This document shows positions 6,042 through 11,943 of a DNA stretch of 20,754 nt, piece after piece. Source of the DNA: a virus; IMG/VR virus record IMGVR_UViG_3300050014_000330, positions 1 to 20,754 of that record; one strand, 5' to 3'. Numbering within the stretch: the stretch's first letter is position 1; every line of letters starts with the position of its first letter. The notes beneath the pieces are model-generated. The model searched no databases. It saw nothing but the letters and a program-made list of their open reading frames with translations, and was not told the origin of the DNA. A program made the position numbers and the translations under genes.

Positions 6042-7359
6042 AGGCATAGACTGTTCAACTCCGATAAATCGCACTATAGCCGCTGACCTAAAATCCAGCG
6101 GCTACACCTTTGCCTGCCGGTATCTTGTCCCTGACGGATCGAAGCGGCTGACGCTCAACGAGGCACAGATATTATCTGACGCCGGGTTGAACATCCTGAC
6201 CGTCTACGAGACCGCCGCAGGGCGTGCAAAGGGCGGAGCGGCTAACGGGCGCATAGATGGTGCAGCATCCTATAAGTGCGCTACAGCCCTCAATATGCCG
6301 ACGACAGGCATTATCTATTTTGCCGTCGACTTCGATGCTCAGCCCAGCGATATGCAGTCCGTTGCCGATTACCTTCGGGCAGCCAGAGCACAGACGGGCG
6401 ACTATGAGGTAGGCGTATATGGCAGCTTCGCGGTCGTCGAATACATGGGCAAACACGATGCCTGTAAAGGATTCTGGCAGACGTATGCATGGAGCCCATC
6501 CGGGGCAGTATCGGCATACGCAATAGTTTATCAGTACAAAAACGATCAGACCGCAGCGGGCATCAGCGTTGACCTTAACGAGGTTTATTTGGATGCAGGT
6601 ATGTGGTCATACAGAGTGGAGGCAAAACCAGTGACAGAATACACACGACTGATTGAGGCGGTCCAGGCGGCTATAGGCGCGGTGCCGGACGGCGTACCAG
6701 GTGCGCAGACATATAGCGACCTGGCCGGTGCCCTTGGTGCCAAAGGCTTCCCGTACACAGAGCAACTGTACGGCCAACCCTTCCTTATTTCAGGCGACAT
6801 CATCCCGGCCATCGACCGCGGTATGGGCGTCGGCGCATTTAATAACAGCATAAGTGGCAGTTTTAATAGTGGAGGCAAGGCCTGGTCCATTTGCGTAAGC
6901 AACGGCCAGGTACTTCACGACGTTTCATGCCACGCACTGGTGGGATGCCCGGAGAGTGTCATCTTTCAAGACACTGCCGGCGAGTTTGGTATCCAGCGAG
7001 CGACGAACGTAAATGAGATAAAGCGCTCGCTCAAGCACGCGGTCGGCGGTCTCGGCCTGCTCGATATGTACAACCCGGCGGCGGAAGGATTCAAGCGGTT
7101 CGATGCCAAAAACGACTTTACCGACGTGCTGAGATCGACCAACCACACCATTCTGGCCGTCAAGCACAACAAATGGTACGGCGGCTACATACACAATATG
7201 ACCGCAGACCAGGTCAACGCCTTCGCAAAACAGATGGGTTTCGATTTCGCAATCATGATGGACGGCGGCGGATGGGCGGCCATCAACGGAGCGCCAACGG
7301 AGGCATATGCGCACATTAACCAGGATTGGAAACAGGCCTTCATAATTCAATTTATATAA
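6031..7359 (+). CDS. Two-domain endolysin: DUF1906 glycoside-hydrolase-like plus phosphodiester glycosidase-like
   Basis: The 442-aa product starts at ATG 6031 behind GGAGG. Residues 3-190 match the DUF1906/Rv2525c-like glycoside hydrolase fold: GIDCS at 5-9, TFACRYL, LTVYE and YFAVDFDAQPSD, with acidic residues in the expected places. Residues about 205-232 (IEAVQAAIGAVPDGVPGAQTYSDL) look like a shortened peptidoglycan-binding motif. From about 255 to the end is a phosphodiester glycosidase (NAGPA-like) domain with SGSFNSGG, LGLLDMYNP and IMMDGGGWAAING. There is no signal peptide, so release depends on the holin. Cleavage of peptidoglycan is inferred, and the C-terminal domain may act on a wall glycopolymer phosphodiester. 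Confidence 0.8.
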   Translation: MSSKGIDCSTPINRTIAADLKSSGYTFACRYLVPDGSKRLTLNEAQILSDAGLNILTVYETAAGRAKGGAANGRIDGAASYKCATALNMPTTGIIYFAVDFDAQPSDMQSVADYLRAARAQTGDYEVGVYGSFAVVEYMGKHDACKGFWQTYAWSPSGAVSAYAIVYQYKNDQTAAGISVDLNEVYLDAGMWSYRVEAKPVTEYTRLIEAVQAAIGAVPDGVPGAQTYSDLAGALGAKGFPYTEQLYGQPFLISGDIIPAIDRGMGVGAFNNSISGSFNSGGKAWSICVSNGQVLHDVSCHALVGCPESVIFQDTAGEFGIQRATNVNEIKRSLKHAVGGLGLLDMYNPAAEGFKRFDAKNDFTDVLRSTNHTILAVKHNKWYGGYIHNMTADQVNAFAKQMGFDFAIMMDGGGWAAINGAPTEAYAHINQDWKQAFIIQFI

Positions 7360-7375
7360 GTTGTATAACGTAACG

Positions 7376-7436
7376 AAAGCCGCAGGGTCAACTATTCGGA
7401 AATTCCGAACGGTTCGATTCCTGCGGCTTTTTTTAT
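7376..7436 (+). terminator. Rho-independent terminator of the late operon
   Basis: AAAGCCGCAGG (7376-7386) pairs perfectly with CCTGCGGCTTT (7420-7430) and continues into a T run to 7435. A second hairpin (TTCGG/CCGAA, about 7395-7409) sits in the loop. It starts 16 bases after the endolysin stop and ends late transcription before the attachment region. Confidence 0.85.
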
Positions 7437-7439
7437 TTG

Positions 7440-7562
7440 TATAGCACGGCAATAACACGATTATAGCACGGCGTGTTACGATTTTGTTGAGGTCAACAAG
7501 ACAATATGTATTTGCGTTACTGCAACTCCGTTACTACTAAACGTTGATATTTCGTTGATATT
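7440..7562 (+). repeat. Direct-repeat cluster left of the attachment core
   Basis: TATAGCACGGC occurs at 7440-7450 and 7462-7472 (22 bases apart, two helical turns). TAACACG (7453-7459) and CGTGTTA (7472-7478) are inverted copies. CGTTGATATT occurs at 7542-7551 and 7553-7562 (11 bases apart). Such helically phased short repeats next to an attachment core are typical of binding sites for integrase arms, excisionase or bending proteins. Assignment to a particular protein is not possible. Confidence 0.5.
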
Positions 7563-7572
7563 ACAATACTTT

Positions 7573-7625
7573 GCGCTTGACTGGGGGTCAAGAGGCCGCA
7601 AGTTCAAGTCTTGTCACTCGGACCA
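7573..7625 (+). other. attP: Phage attachment site core: 3' fragment of tRNA-Pro(GGG)
   Basis: The fragment contains an anticodon stem CTTGA/TCAAG (7576-7580, 7588-7592) with a 7-nt loop CTGGGGG whose anticodon is GGG. A 5-nt variable loop, a T arm GCAAG-TTCAAGT-CTTGT (7598-7614), the 3' acceptor strand CACTCGG, discriminator A and CCA (7623-7625) follow. The 5' half of a tRNA (D arm, 5' acceptor CCGAGTG) is absent. A tRNA 3' end beside an integrase gene is the standard att site, and recombination there would rebuild the host tRNA gene. Position between lysis genes and integrase marks it as attP, or a tandem-prophage junction. Confidence 0.82.
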
Positions 7626-7626
7626 A

Positions 7627-7661
7627 AAAAGTCCTGTAACCGCAATGGTCGCAGGACTTTT
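7627..7661 (+). terminator. Terminator following the tRNA-Pro fragment
   Basis: AAAAGTCCTG (7627-7636) pairs with CAGGACTTTT (7652-7661), with a T run at its end. It lies two bases after CCA, so the phage would supply the rebuilt host tRNA gene with both its 3' end and a terminator. It may also stop transcription that reads into the integrase gene from the left. Confidence 0.8.
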
Positions 7662-7727
7662 TGCTTTATCTAAATAAACTGAAAAAACGTGAGTAATTTT
7701 AGCCTATTGCTACTCTGTTACTACTCA

Positions 7728-8582
7728 TTAAATCGCGTTTGTAATGCGCCTTAGATCATCAAAATTTACATCCTGATAGTATCTCAGCATCTCGTCGGAA
7801 GCGTGGCCGATCAGTGCGAGTTTATCTTTATCGTTCGCTGTAACCTTTTTCATGAGGGTAGCGAATGTATGCCGGCATGAGTGGGGCGTGAGCCGGTGTA
7901 CCTGGGCCTCGTTGACTGTTGCTGTCGGATTATCAATTTTCAGTTCTTCCAGAACGGCATAAAAGGCGGCGCGGAAATCTTTGATCGACATTGCTTTGCC
8001 TTTTTCGCCGCAAAACACTGGTCCTGATATTTTATCTTTTGTGAGGCCGTCAATAATGCTTTGAATCTTGGGCGATACCGTGACAGTCCGATCGGTGCCG
8101 GCCTCTGTTTTTGCACCGCCAACAAAGGCTTTTTCCTTGCGGTTATAGTTGATCGCGTCGAGAGCCAAAAACTCGGACGGCCTGAAACCAAGATAAATAA
8201 TCGAGTAGATATAACCGGCATATTTCACCTTGCCAATGCTGTCTTTTATCTTTGCGACCTCTTCGTCCGTAAATGCGGACTTGTGACCGGAATCACCGCC
8301 GCCAGATTTCAGGTATTTGCCTAAGTTCAATCCGCTCGGAATCAGGCCGCGCGGTATGCCATAACCATACAGCAGGCACATGATTGTTTTCATATTCTCC
8401 CGCGTCCGCTTTCCCTTGGGGCAGTCGTCAATGCAATCCTGTAGATCATCGATATCAATGTCCACGATACAAGAATCCCAAAGGGTTTTAAAATAATTCA
8501 TTCCGGCGGCATAACAATTCATCGTGTCCTTAGTCCGGTTGTGCGTCGGCTGCCAGAGGCCGTATAAGCCCCTCAGCGTCAC
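7728..8582 (-). CDS. int: Tyrosine-family integrase, core-binding and catalytic domains (frameshifted from its N-terminus)
   Basis: The open frame runs from 8696, but only about 8612 downward reads as integrase. The GTG at 8582 has AAGAAGGAG six bases upstream and could start a 284-aa core protein. In numbering from 8696 the catalytic set is R172 (IIYLGFRPSE), K196 (GAKTEAGTDR), H272-x-x-R275 (HSCRH), H298 (IGHAS) and Y306 or Y307 (MLRYYQDV). Residues 40-130 form the helical core-binding domain. Homologues I recall carry an N-terminal zinc ribbon and arm-binding domain, and here those lie in another frame (8608-8862). The gene is either disrupted, or makes a core-only enzyme by reinitiation. 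It acts on the adjacent tRNA-Pro att site. Confidence 0.8.
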   Translation of the reverse strand: MTLRGLYGLWQPTHNRTKDTMNCYAAGMNYFKTLWDSCIVDIDIDDLQDCIDDCPKGKRTRENMKTIMCLLYGYGIPRGLIPSGLNLGKYLKSGGGDSGHKSAFTDEEVAKIKDSIGKVKYAGYIYSIIYLGFRPSEFLALDAINYNRKEKAFVGGAKTEAGTDRTVTVSPKIQSIIDGLTKDKISGPVFCGEKGKAMSIKDFRAAFYAVLEELKIDNPTATVNEAQVHRLTPHSCRHTFATLMKKVTANDKDKLALIGHASDEMLRYYQDVNFDDLRRITNAI

Positions 8583-8607
8583 GCTACGCTCCTTCTTTTC
8601 CTCGCCC

Positions 8608-8862
8608 TTATTCCAGCCACGCCACCCCGTCAGATTTCTTGACGAACGTACACGAGCGTGTCCTACGGTGCTTTTTGCTCTCGTCGTCCGTTTCATATTT
8701 CAGCGTCTTGACGGCCTTGTATTTTCCGTTGGCGAGTTTAAAGACGGATCCCGCGCCATTTGCCCTGATTCGCTTATTTGGCGAGCGTTTCAATTTCTTG
8801 CCGCACATGGAGCAAAACAGAGCAGCGGGCGTAAGCTCGGCTTTGCATTTTGGGCAGATCAT
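8608..8862 (-). pseudogene. N-terminal zinc-ribbon and arm-binding part of the integrase, cut off by a frameshift
   Basis: The 84-aa frame starts at ATG 8862 with AGGTGG upstream and stops at TAA 8610-8608. It has a CPKC...CSMC zinc ribbon (residues 3-24) and then the arm-type DNA-binding fold typical of integrases (RANGAGSVFKLANGKYKAVKTLKY, then RTRSCTFVKKSDGVAWLE). In intact relatives this continues straight into the sequence that here lies in the -1 frame (NKGEEKKERSVTLRGLY). No classical slippery heptamer is visible at the junction (8608-8640). An indel, real or from sequencing, is the simplest reading. Confidence 0.72.
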
Positions 8863-8883
8863 GCTATCACCACCTAAAATTTT

Positions 8884-8917
8884 GCCCCGCCTCGTGTGAA
8901 GCGGGGCTGTTTTTTTA
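8884..8917 (+). terminator. Intrinsic terminator, plus-strand direction
   Basis: GCCCCGC (8884-8890) pairs with GCGGGGC (8901-8907) around a 10-nt loop, and T8910-8917 follows. The T run makes it a terminator for plus-strand transcripts, that is antisense to integrase. On the minus strand it lies between the small zinc-ribbon gene and the integrase, followed by AAAATTTT, so it could weaken read-through into the integrase. Confidence 0.6.
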
Positions 8918-9151
8918 TTTAAGCGTCCACCTGTTACCGCAATTCTGACACACGGCCTGAGACTCGCTTTTAACTTTAGTTTTATTTTTTCCCTTAGACT
9001 TGCCGACAAGTAGCCAAAGCCCTAAAGTGCACACTATTAAACAAAATCTTCCGAATGACCACAAACAACCGCGCCCATTATCTTTTGTGTGCATTGCAGT
9101 GTTGACTACCTGGACGGTTACATTTTCCGAACCGCATCTCGGACATTTCAT
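8915..9151 (-). CDS. Small zinc-ribbon membrane protein
   Basis: The 78-aa product starts at ATG 9151 with AGAAAAGGGG eleven bases upstream. An N-terminal half ribbon MKCPRCGSENV (C3, C6) and a C-terminal half CQNCGNRW pair across a single hydrophobic segment (FCLIVCTLGLWLLVG, about 36-50) and a Lys-rich stretch. This layout is common in small Bacillota and phage proteins of unknown role. It lies upstream of integrase on the same strand, so it belongs to the lysogeny operon. Membrane anchoring is inferred. Confidence 0.65.
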   Translation of the reverse strand: MKCPRCGSENVTVQVVNTAMHTKDNGRGCLWSFGRFCLIVCTLGLWLLVGKSKGKNKTKVKSESQAVCQNCGNRWTLK

Positions 9152-9301
9152 AAAATTATCCCCTTTTCTATTTTTACCGCATATCGCGGCTGATTACTTC
9201 GCAAACTTCTACCACTGTCCGTTTTATCGCCCAATAAAGGTTTACACTGAAATTATGGCATTAACGTGGGTATAAAAATATTTTATGAAAGCGTGACCGG
9301 C

Positions 9302-9454
9302 ATGAATGAAAAAGCGTTCTATCGTTTTGCGTGTGATTGTTGTGGAGAAGAAGATCTATCAAACGTGCAGATCGAGGAAATACCATCATGTATTGTATTT
9401 TGCCTTGAGCATGGCGGCAATCATTCTGATATCTTCATCGCTGAAATTATTTGA
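9302..9454 (+). CDS. Possible small cysteine-rich protein
   Basis: A 50-aa frame runs from ATG 9302 (a GTG at 9266 would add 12 residues). It contains CDCCGEEDLSNV and a later Cys-Leu-Glu-His, which would suit a zinc site. The ribosome binding site is poor, and the 3' 69 bases overlap the end of the convergent repressor gene. The upstream 150 bases contain no clear promoter. I list it because its composition is not that of a random shadow frame, but the call is weak. Confidence 0.3.
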   Translation: MNEKAFYRFACDCCGEEDLSNVQIEEIPSCIVFCLEHGGNHSDIFIAEII

Positions 9455-9742
9455 ATTCAGGCCCTGTTTACTCAATTCGTCTGCAAGCTTTTTTGCTCCA
9501 GCGCTCAGCCCGTCATCAGAAATGGTGGCGGGATTTTCTATTTGCACGCAGTCTTGAAAAAAGAAGTTTGGATCTTTATCTAGCGCCGCGAACAACGAAT
9601 ATAAAACCGGTTCTTTTGGGTGGCTGGTTTCGCTTTCATAATTAGTAGTCGCCGAGGCGGTAACTCCAACGGCGTCGCCAAGTTCTTTTTGCGTAAGCCC
9701 CTTAGACTCTCGGGCTTCCCTTATTCTTTTGCCTATGCCCAC
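9386..9742 (-). CDS. XRE-family phage repressor (CI-like, no peptidase domain)
   Basis: The 118-aa product starts at GTG 9742, placed 8 bases after AGAGGG on the minus strand. Upstream in-frame codons reach into the promoter. Residues 4-60 form a classic helix-turn-helix (IGKRIREARESKGLTQKELGDAVGVTASATTNYES). The C-terminal half (about 65-118) is a short helical region without the Ser-Lys protease of LexA/CI proteins, so induction would not be by self-cleavage. It is divergent from the Cro-like gene, with shared operators between them. It probably holds lysogeny and controls the integrase side. Confidence 0.8.
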   Translation of the reverse strand: MGIGKRIREARESKGLTQKELGDAVGVTASATTNYESETSHPKEPVLYSLFAALDKDPNFFFQDCVQIENPATISDDGLSAGAKKLADELSKQGLNSNNFSDEDIRMIAAMLKAKYNT

Positions 9743-9767
9743 GTTGCTCACCCTCTTTACAGTTATT

Positions 9768-9795
9768 ACTATATCAAGTTTGTCTAAAATGTCAA
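9768..9795 (-). promoter_or_regulatory. Repressor promoter (minus strand)
   Basis: On the minus strand TTGACA (9795-9790) is followed after 16 bases by TATAGT (9773-9768), directing transcription into the repressor gene. Its spacer carries ACTTGA next to the -10 box, the same arrangement as in the opposing promoter, so both can be controlled by one DNA-binding protein. Confidence 0.6.
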
Positions 9796-9804
9796 GAAAA
9801 AATA

Positions 9805-9880
9805 TCAAGAATCTTTAGTTTTTTCTCTTGACACATAAAGATACTTGATGTAGTATTATGTCCATAGTCAAGAAACTTGA
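9805..9880 (+). promoter_or_regulatory. Operators of the lysogeny switch, TCAAG-N3-CTTGA
   Basis: Three 13-bp pseudo-palindromes lie between the divergent genes. They are TCAAGAATCTTTA (9805-9817), TAAAGATACTTGA (9836-9848) and the perfect TCAAGAAACTTGA (9868-9880). Additional TCAAG half-sites are at 9774 and 9792. The second overlaps the Cro promoter spacer and the third lies just after its -10, so binding there would block early transcription. Confidence 0.6.
9828..9856 (+). promoter_or_regulatory. Early (Cro-side) promoter
   Basis: TTGACA (9828-9833) is followed by a 17-base spacer and TAGTAT (9851-9856), with TATTAT overlapping at 9854-9859. It is a strong consensus sigma-70-type promoter, 43 bases before the Cro-like start codon, and would drive the early operon. 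Confidence 0.7.
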
Positions 9881-9898
9881 TGTTGTGGAGGTGAAATA

Positions 9899-10114
9899 AT
9901 GGAATCTATCGTCGCAAGGAATATAAAACGAATTCTCAATGAAAAAGGTTTAAAACAAGGCGCTTTTGCAACGCAAGCCGGGATTGACCCGAAATCATTC
10001 AATAATATGCTCAACGGCAGAAAATTGATAATAGATATTGATATTGCGCGTATCTGCGCTGCCGCAAAAATTACGCCGAATGAGATATTTGCGATCAGCA
10101 AGGGCAGCGAGTAG
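9899..10114 (+). CDS. Cro-like XRE transcriptional regulator
   Basis: The 71-aa product starts at ATG 9899 with GGAGGTG eight bases upstream. It is one helix-turn-helix domain (IKRILNEKGLKQGAFATQAGIDPKSFNNMLNGRK) with a short C-terminus. Size, divergent orientation to the repressor and position as first gene of the rightward early operon fit Cro. It probably binds the TCAAG-N3-CTTGA operators and lowers repressor synthesis on entry into the lytic cycle. Confidence 0.78.
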   Translation: MESIVARNIKRILNEKGLKQGAFATQAGIDPKSFNNMLNGRKLIIDIDIARICAAAKITPNEIFAISKGSE

Positions 10115-10139
10115 CGTGCAACATGAAAACAAAACAAAA

Positions 10140-10161
10140 GACTGCCGGGCAAACGGCAGTC
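10140..10161 (+). promoter_or_regulatory. Strong hairpin in the antirepressor leader
   Basis: GACTGCCG (10140-10147) pairs perfectly with CGGCAGTC (10154-10161) around a 6-nt loop. There is no T run, and the Shine-Dalgarno sequence of the antirepressor (AAAGGAAG) begins six bases later. It could protect the transcript end, be a binding site for a regulator, or modulate antirepressor translation. Confidence 0.45.
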
Positions 10162-10182
10162 AGATGAAAGGAAGATATTAAA

Positions 10183-10929
10183 ATGTTTAATCAAACTATA
10201 GCACAGGCTCAAGAAAATAGCAATGCCATTATTAAGATCACTTATGGGGACAAGCCCACCGTGTCAGGCCGAGAACTGCACGAATTTTTAGAGGTAGAAA
10301 CGCCCTATCGAATCTGGTTCCCAAGGATGGCCGAATACGGATTTACAGAAGGCGTCGATTATACCCCGTACAATTTTGTACACCCCCAGAATCAGCAAGA
10401 GACAACCGATCACCAGATCACCATCGACATGGCAAAAGAGATCTCAATGATTCAGCGCACGGACAAAGGTAAGCAAGCTCGCCAATATTTCATTCAGGTT
10501 GAAAAAGACGCACTATCAAAACTCGTTCCCCAACCCATGTCCCCCCTTGAAATTATGCGCAGCATGCTCGACGCTCAAATCAACTCCGAAAAGCGCATCG
10601 ATCATCTTGAAGCAAAAATACAAGTCGCCTTTGAAAAGCCGATGCTCGTTGACTGGTCAAAGTGGGCGAATGACAAAATCAACATTATTATCGAGTCTGA
10701 GGGCTTGAACCATCAAAAATATCGCGGCGACCTTTACGCAGAGCTTGAACAAACGGCCCGCTGTAATCTTGAGGCCCGGCAGACACAGCTTCGTCGGCGT
10801 ATGAGGGAATCGGGACACACCGTCAAGGAATGCAAGGATATTAGTAAGCTCCATATCATCAACGCCGACCCGAAACTAAGATCAATTTTTGAAACCATCG
10901 TAAGACGCGAGAGTGCGAGGTGCGTATGA
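10183..10929 (+). CDS. AntA/AntB-type phage antirepressor
   Basis: The 248-aa product starts at ATG 10183 behind AAAGGAAG. About residues 17-95 carry the AntA/AntB signature (VSGRELHEFLEVETPYRIWFPRMAEYGF, then TIDMAKEISMIQRTDKGKQARQYFIQVE). The C-terminal half (about 120-248) is helical (MSPLEIMRSMLDAQINSEKRIDHLEAKI) with a basic segment RQTQLRRRMRESGHTVKECKD that resembles the C-terminal domains of other antirepressors. Such proteins bind and inactivate phage repressors, and with a non-cleavable repressor in this phage this is the likely induction route. The stop overlaps the next start (ATGA). Confidence 0.82.
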   Translation: MFNQTIAQAQENSNAIIKITYGDKPTVSGRELHEFLEVETPYRIWFPRMAEYGFTEGVDYTPYNFVHPQNQQETTDHQITIDMAKEISMIQRTDKGKQARQYFIQVEKDALSKLVPQPMSPLEIMRSMLDAQINSEKRIDHLEAKIQVAFEKPMLVDWSKWANDKINIIIESEGLNHQKYRGDLYAELEQTARCNLEARQTQLRRRMRESGHTVKECKDISKLHIINADPKLRSIFETIVRRESARCV

Positions 10930-11234
10930 CTCTACACGAACGGCCTCTCAATCTTGAAGCGTGGGATCCAACCCTAGAGGACAGGCCGCTGATTCTTAAA
11001 ATCCTTCTAGACAGCTTCACCGGAACGCTTGCGATGTGCGGAGACGGAGAAGAGGCAGCAGAGGACCTAGATCTTTATAAGAAAGTGGCATTACATTCAC
11101 TGGCTGACTGCAAAGGCGACATTCAGGAATTCTTCCTTGATTTATATTATGCCGTTAACGGTGACATTGAGCGATATTATGACGACAGCGAGTTCAAGCA
11201 AGCAATCCGGTTGACGCTCGGTATGGGGGCATGA
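10926..11234 (+). CDS. Acidic early protein, unknown
   Basis: The 102-aa product starts at ATG 10926, overlapping the antirepressor stop (ATGA). An in-frame GTG at 10920 is a less likely alternative. It is acidic and helical (GDGEEAAEDLDLYKKVALHSLADCKGDIQEFFLDLYYAVNGDIERYYDD). No family was recognised. ATGA overlaps on both sides place it in a tight translational unit with the antirepressor and the HTH protein downstream. Confidence 0.6.
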   Translation: MTLHERPLNLEAWDPTLEDRPLILKILLDSFTGTLAMCGDGEEAAEDLDLYKKVALHSLADCKGDIQEFFLDLYYAVNGDIERYYDDSEFKQAIRLTLGMGA

Positions 11235-11446
11235 CGTTTGAAGAGCTCCAAGCCTATCCAAAGCACTTTATTACTCCCGCTCAGGCTGCGCAGATAACCG
11301 GGCAGGACCCGCAGGTCATCAGACTGCAAGCCAGACGCCGACCGGATTTACTTGGATATCCCGTCATGGTCAGTGGCACGAGGACGCGGATACCGAAACA
11401 GCCGTTTATTGATGCTTGGTTTGGCAAGAGACAGGAAACTACATGA
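11231..11446 (+). CDS. Excisionase-like helix-turn-helix protein
   Basis: The 71-aa product starts at ATG 11231, overlapping the previous stop. The sequence reads as a MerR/Xis-type winged helix (FITPAQAAQITGQDPQVIRLQARRRPDLLGYPVMVSGTRTRIPKQPFIDAW). The turn GQDPQVI and a wing with VSGTRTRIPK are typical of phage excisionase or HTH_17 DNA-binding proteins. It may be the directionality factor for the integrase at 7728-8862, or another early regulator. Confidence 0.6.
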   Translation: MTFEELQAYPKHFITPAQAAQITGQDPQVIRLQARRRPDLLGYPVMVSGTRTRIPKQPFIDAWFGKRQETT

Positions 11447-11528
11447 CGCCGCCCGAGAGGTGCAATATACGACAAGAGCGCATAAAACCCCGCCAGTACA
11501 AACGGCGAGTAGGAGGAGTTGAAAAAAG

Positions 11529-11672
11529 ATGAACCTTAAAGATATCCCAACTTGCCAATTAGTCGCAGAACTTGCGACACGCGAAGGCGTAAGCACAACA
11601 ACAGCAGAGCCGTACCAAGACGTGCAGGTCTCAGTTAACGGCCCCGCTATTATCCTGACAATCATTGATTAG
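11529..11672 (+). CDS. BC1881-family small phage protein
   Basis: The 47-aa product starts at ATG 11529 with AGGAGG about 15 bases upstream and a nearer A-rich stretch. The order LKDIPTCQLVAELATREGV, then EPYQDVQVSVNGPAIIL, matches the short BC1881 family of Bacillota phages as I remember it (a helix followed by two beta strands). Function is unknown. It stands alone between two gaps in the early operon. Confidence 0.6.
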   Translation: MNLKDIPTCQLVAELATREGVSTTTAEPYQDVQVSVNGPAIILTIID

Positions 11673-11738
11673 GCGACCCGCCTATATGGATAAGAGTCTT
11701 TAATGTACGCCGCAAAATACTGAAAGGAAAGAGAACCC

Positions 11739-11939
11739 GTGGAGAACAAAATCTACTTGGAAACCCACAAGAAACAATCTCTGCCCGACTATCTGGTTGG
11801 TCACATCCGAATCAACGCTGAAGCAGAGCTCTCCATATTGGAGCTAATGAAAAGAGCACCAGACAAGTCAAAGCAGGAAATTGCATCATGGCTCATTATT
11901 CAGGCAGCGAGGATCACTGAAGTACGAGAGGTGGTATGA
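11739..11939 (+). CDS. Small early protein, unknown
   Basis: The 66-aa product starts at GTG 11739 with GAAAGGAAAG upstream. It is mostly helical (LSILELMKRAPDKSKQEIASWLIIQAARITEVREV) after a basic N-terminus (ETHKKQSLPDYLVGHIRI). No family was recognised. It ends five bases before the TTG start of the 3D-domain gene. Confidence 0.5.
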   Translation: MENKIYLETHKKQSLPDYLVGHIRINAEAELSILELMKRAPDKSKQEIASWLIIQAARITEVREVV

Positions 11940-11943
11940 GGAC

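Larger units (their letters stand above)
7525..7725 (+). repeat. Candidate integrase arm-type sites flanking the attachment core
   Basis: ACTCCGTTACTACT (7525-7538) and ACTCTGTTACTACT (7712-7725) are direct repeats with one difference, one on each side of the tRNA fragment. A partial copy GTTACTGCA lies at 7516-7524. The right copy ends two bases before the integrase stop codon region. Position on both sides of the core is what P and P' arms look like. Confidence 0.5.

Noticed and set aside
7376-7430. Possible second tRNA, because GGTTCGATTCC resembles a T loop
   Set aside because: The bases around it do not form a T stem, and the whole segment is explained by a long terminator hairpin with perfect GCCGCAGG/CCTGCGGC arms.
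6925-7458. 177-codon open frame on the minus strand across the endolysin end
   Set aside because: It is antisense to the phosphodiester-glycosidase domain and runs through the late terminator, with no family resemblance.
7573-7625. Functional tRNA-Pro gene
   Set aside because: Only the anticodon arm, T arm and 3' acceptor strand are present. The 5' acceptor strand and D arm are missing upstream, so it is an attachment-site fragment.
8061-8324. Plus-strand open frame in the integrase
   Set aside because: It is a shadow of the integrase catalytic domain and contains no motif.
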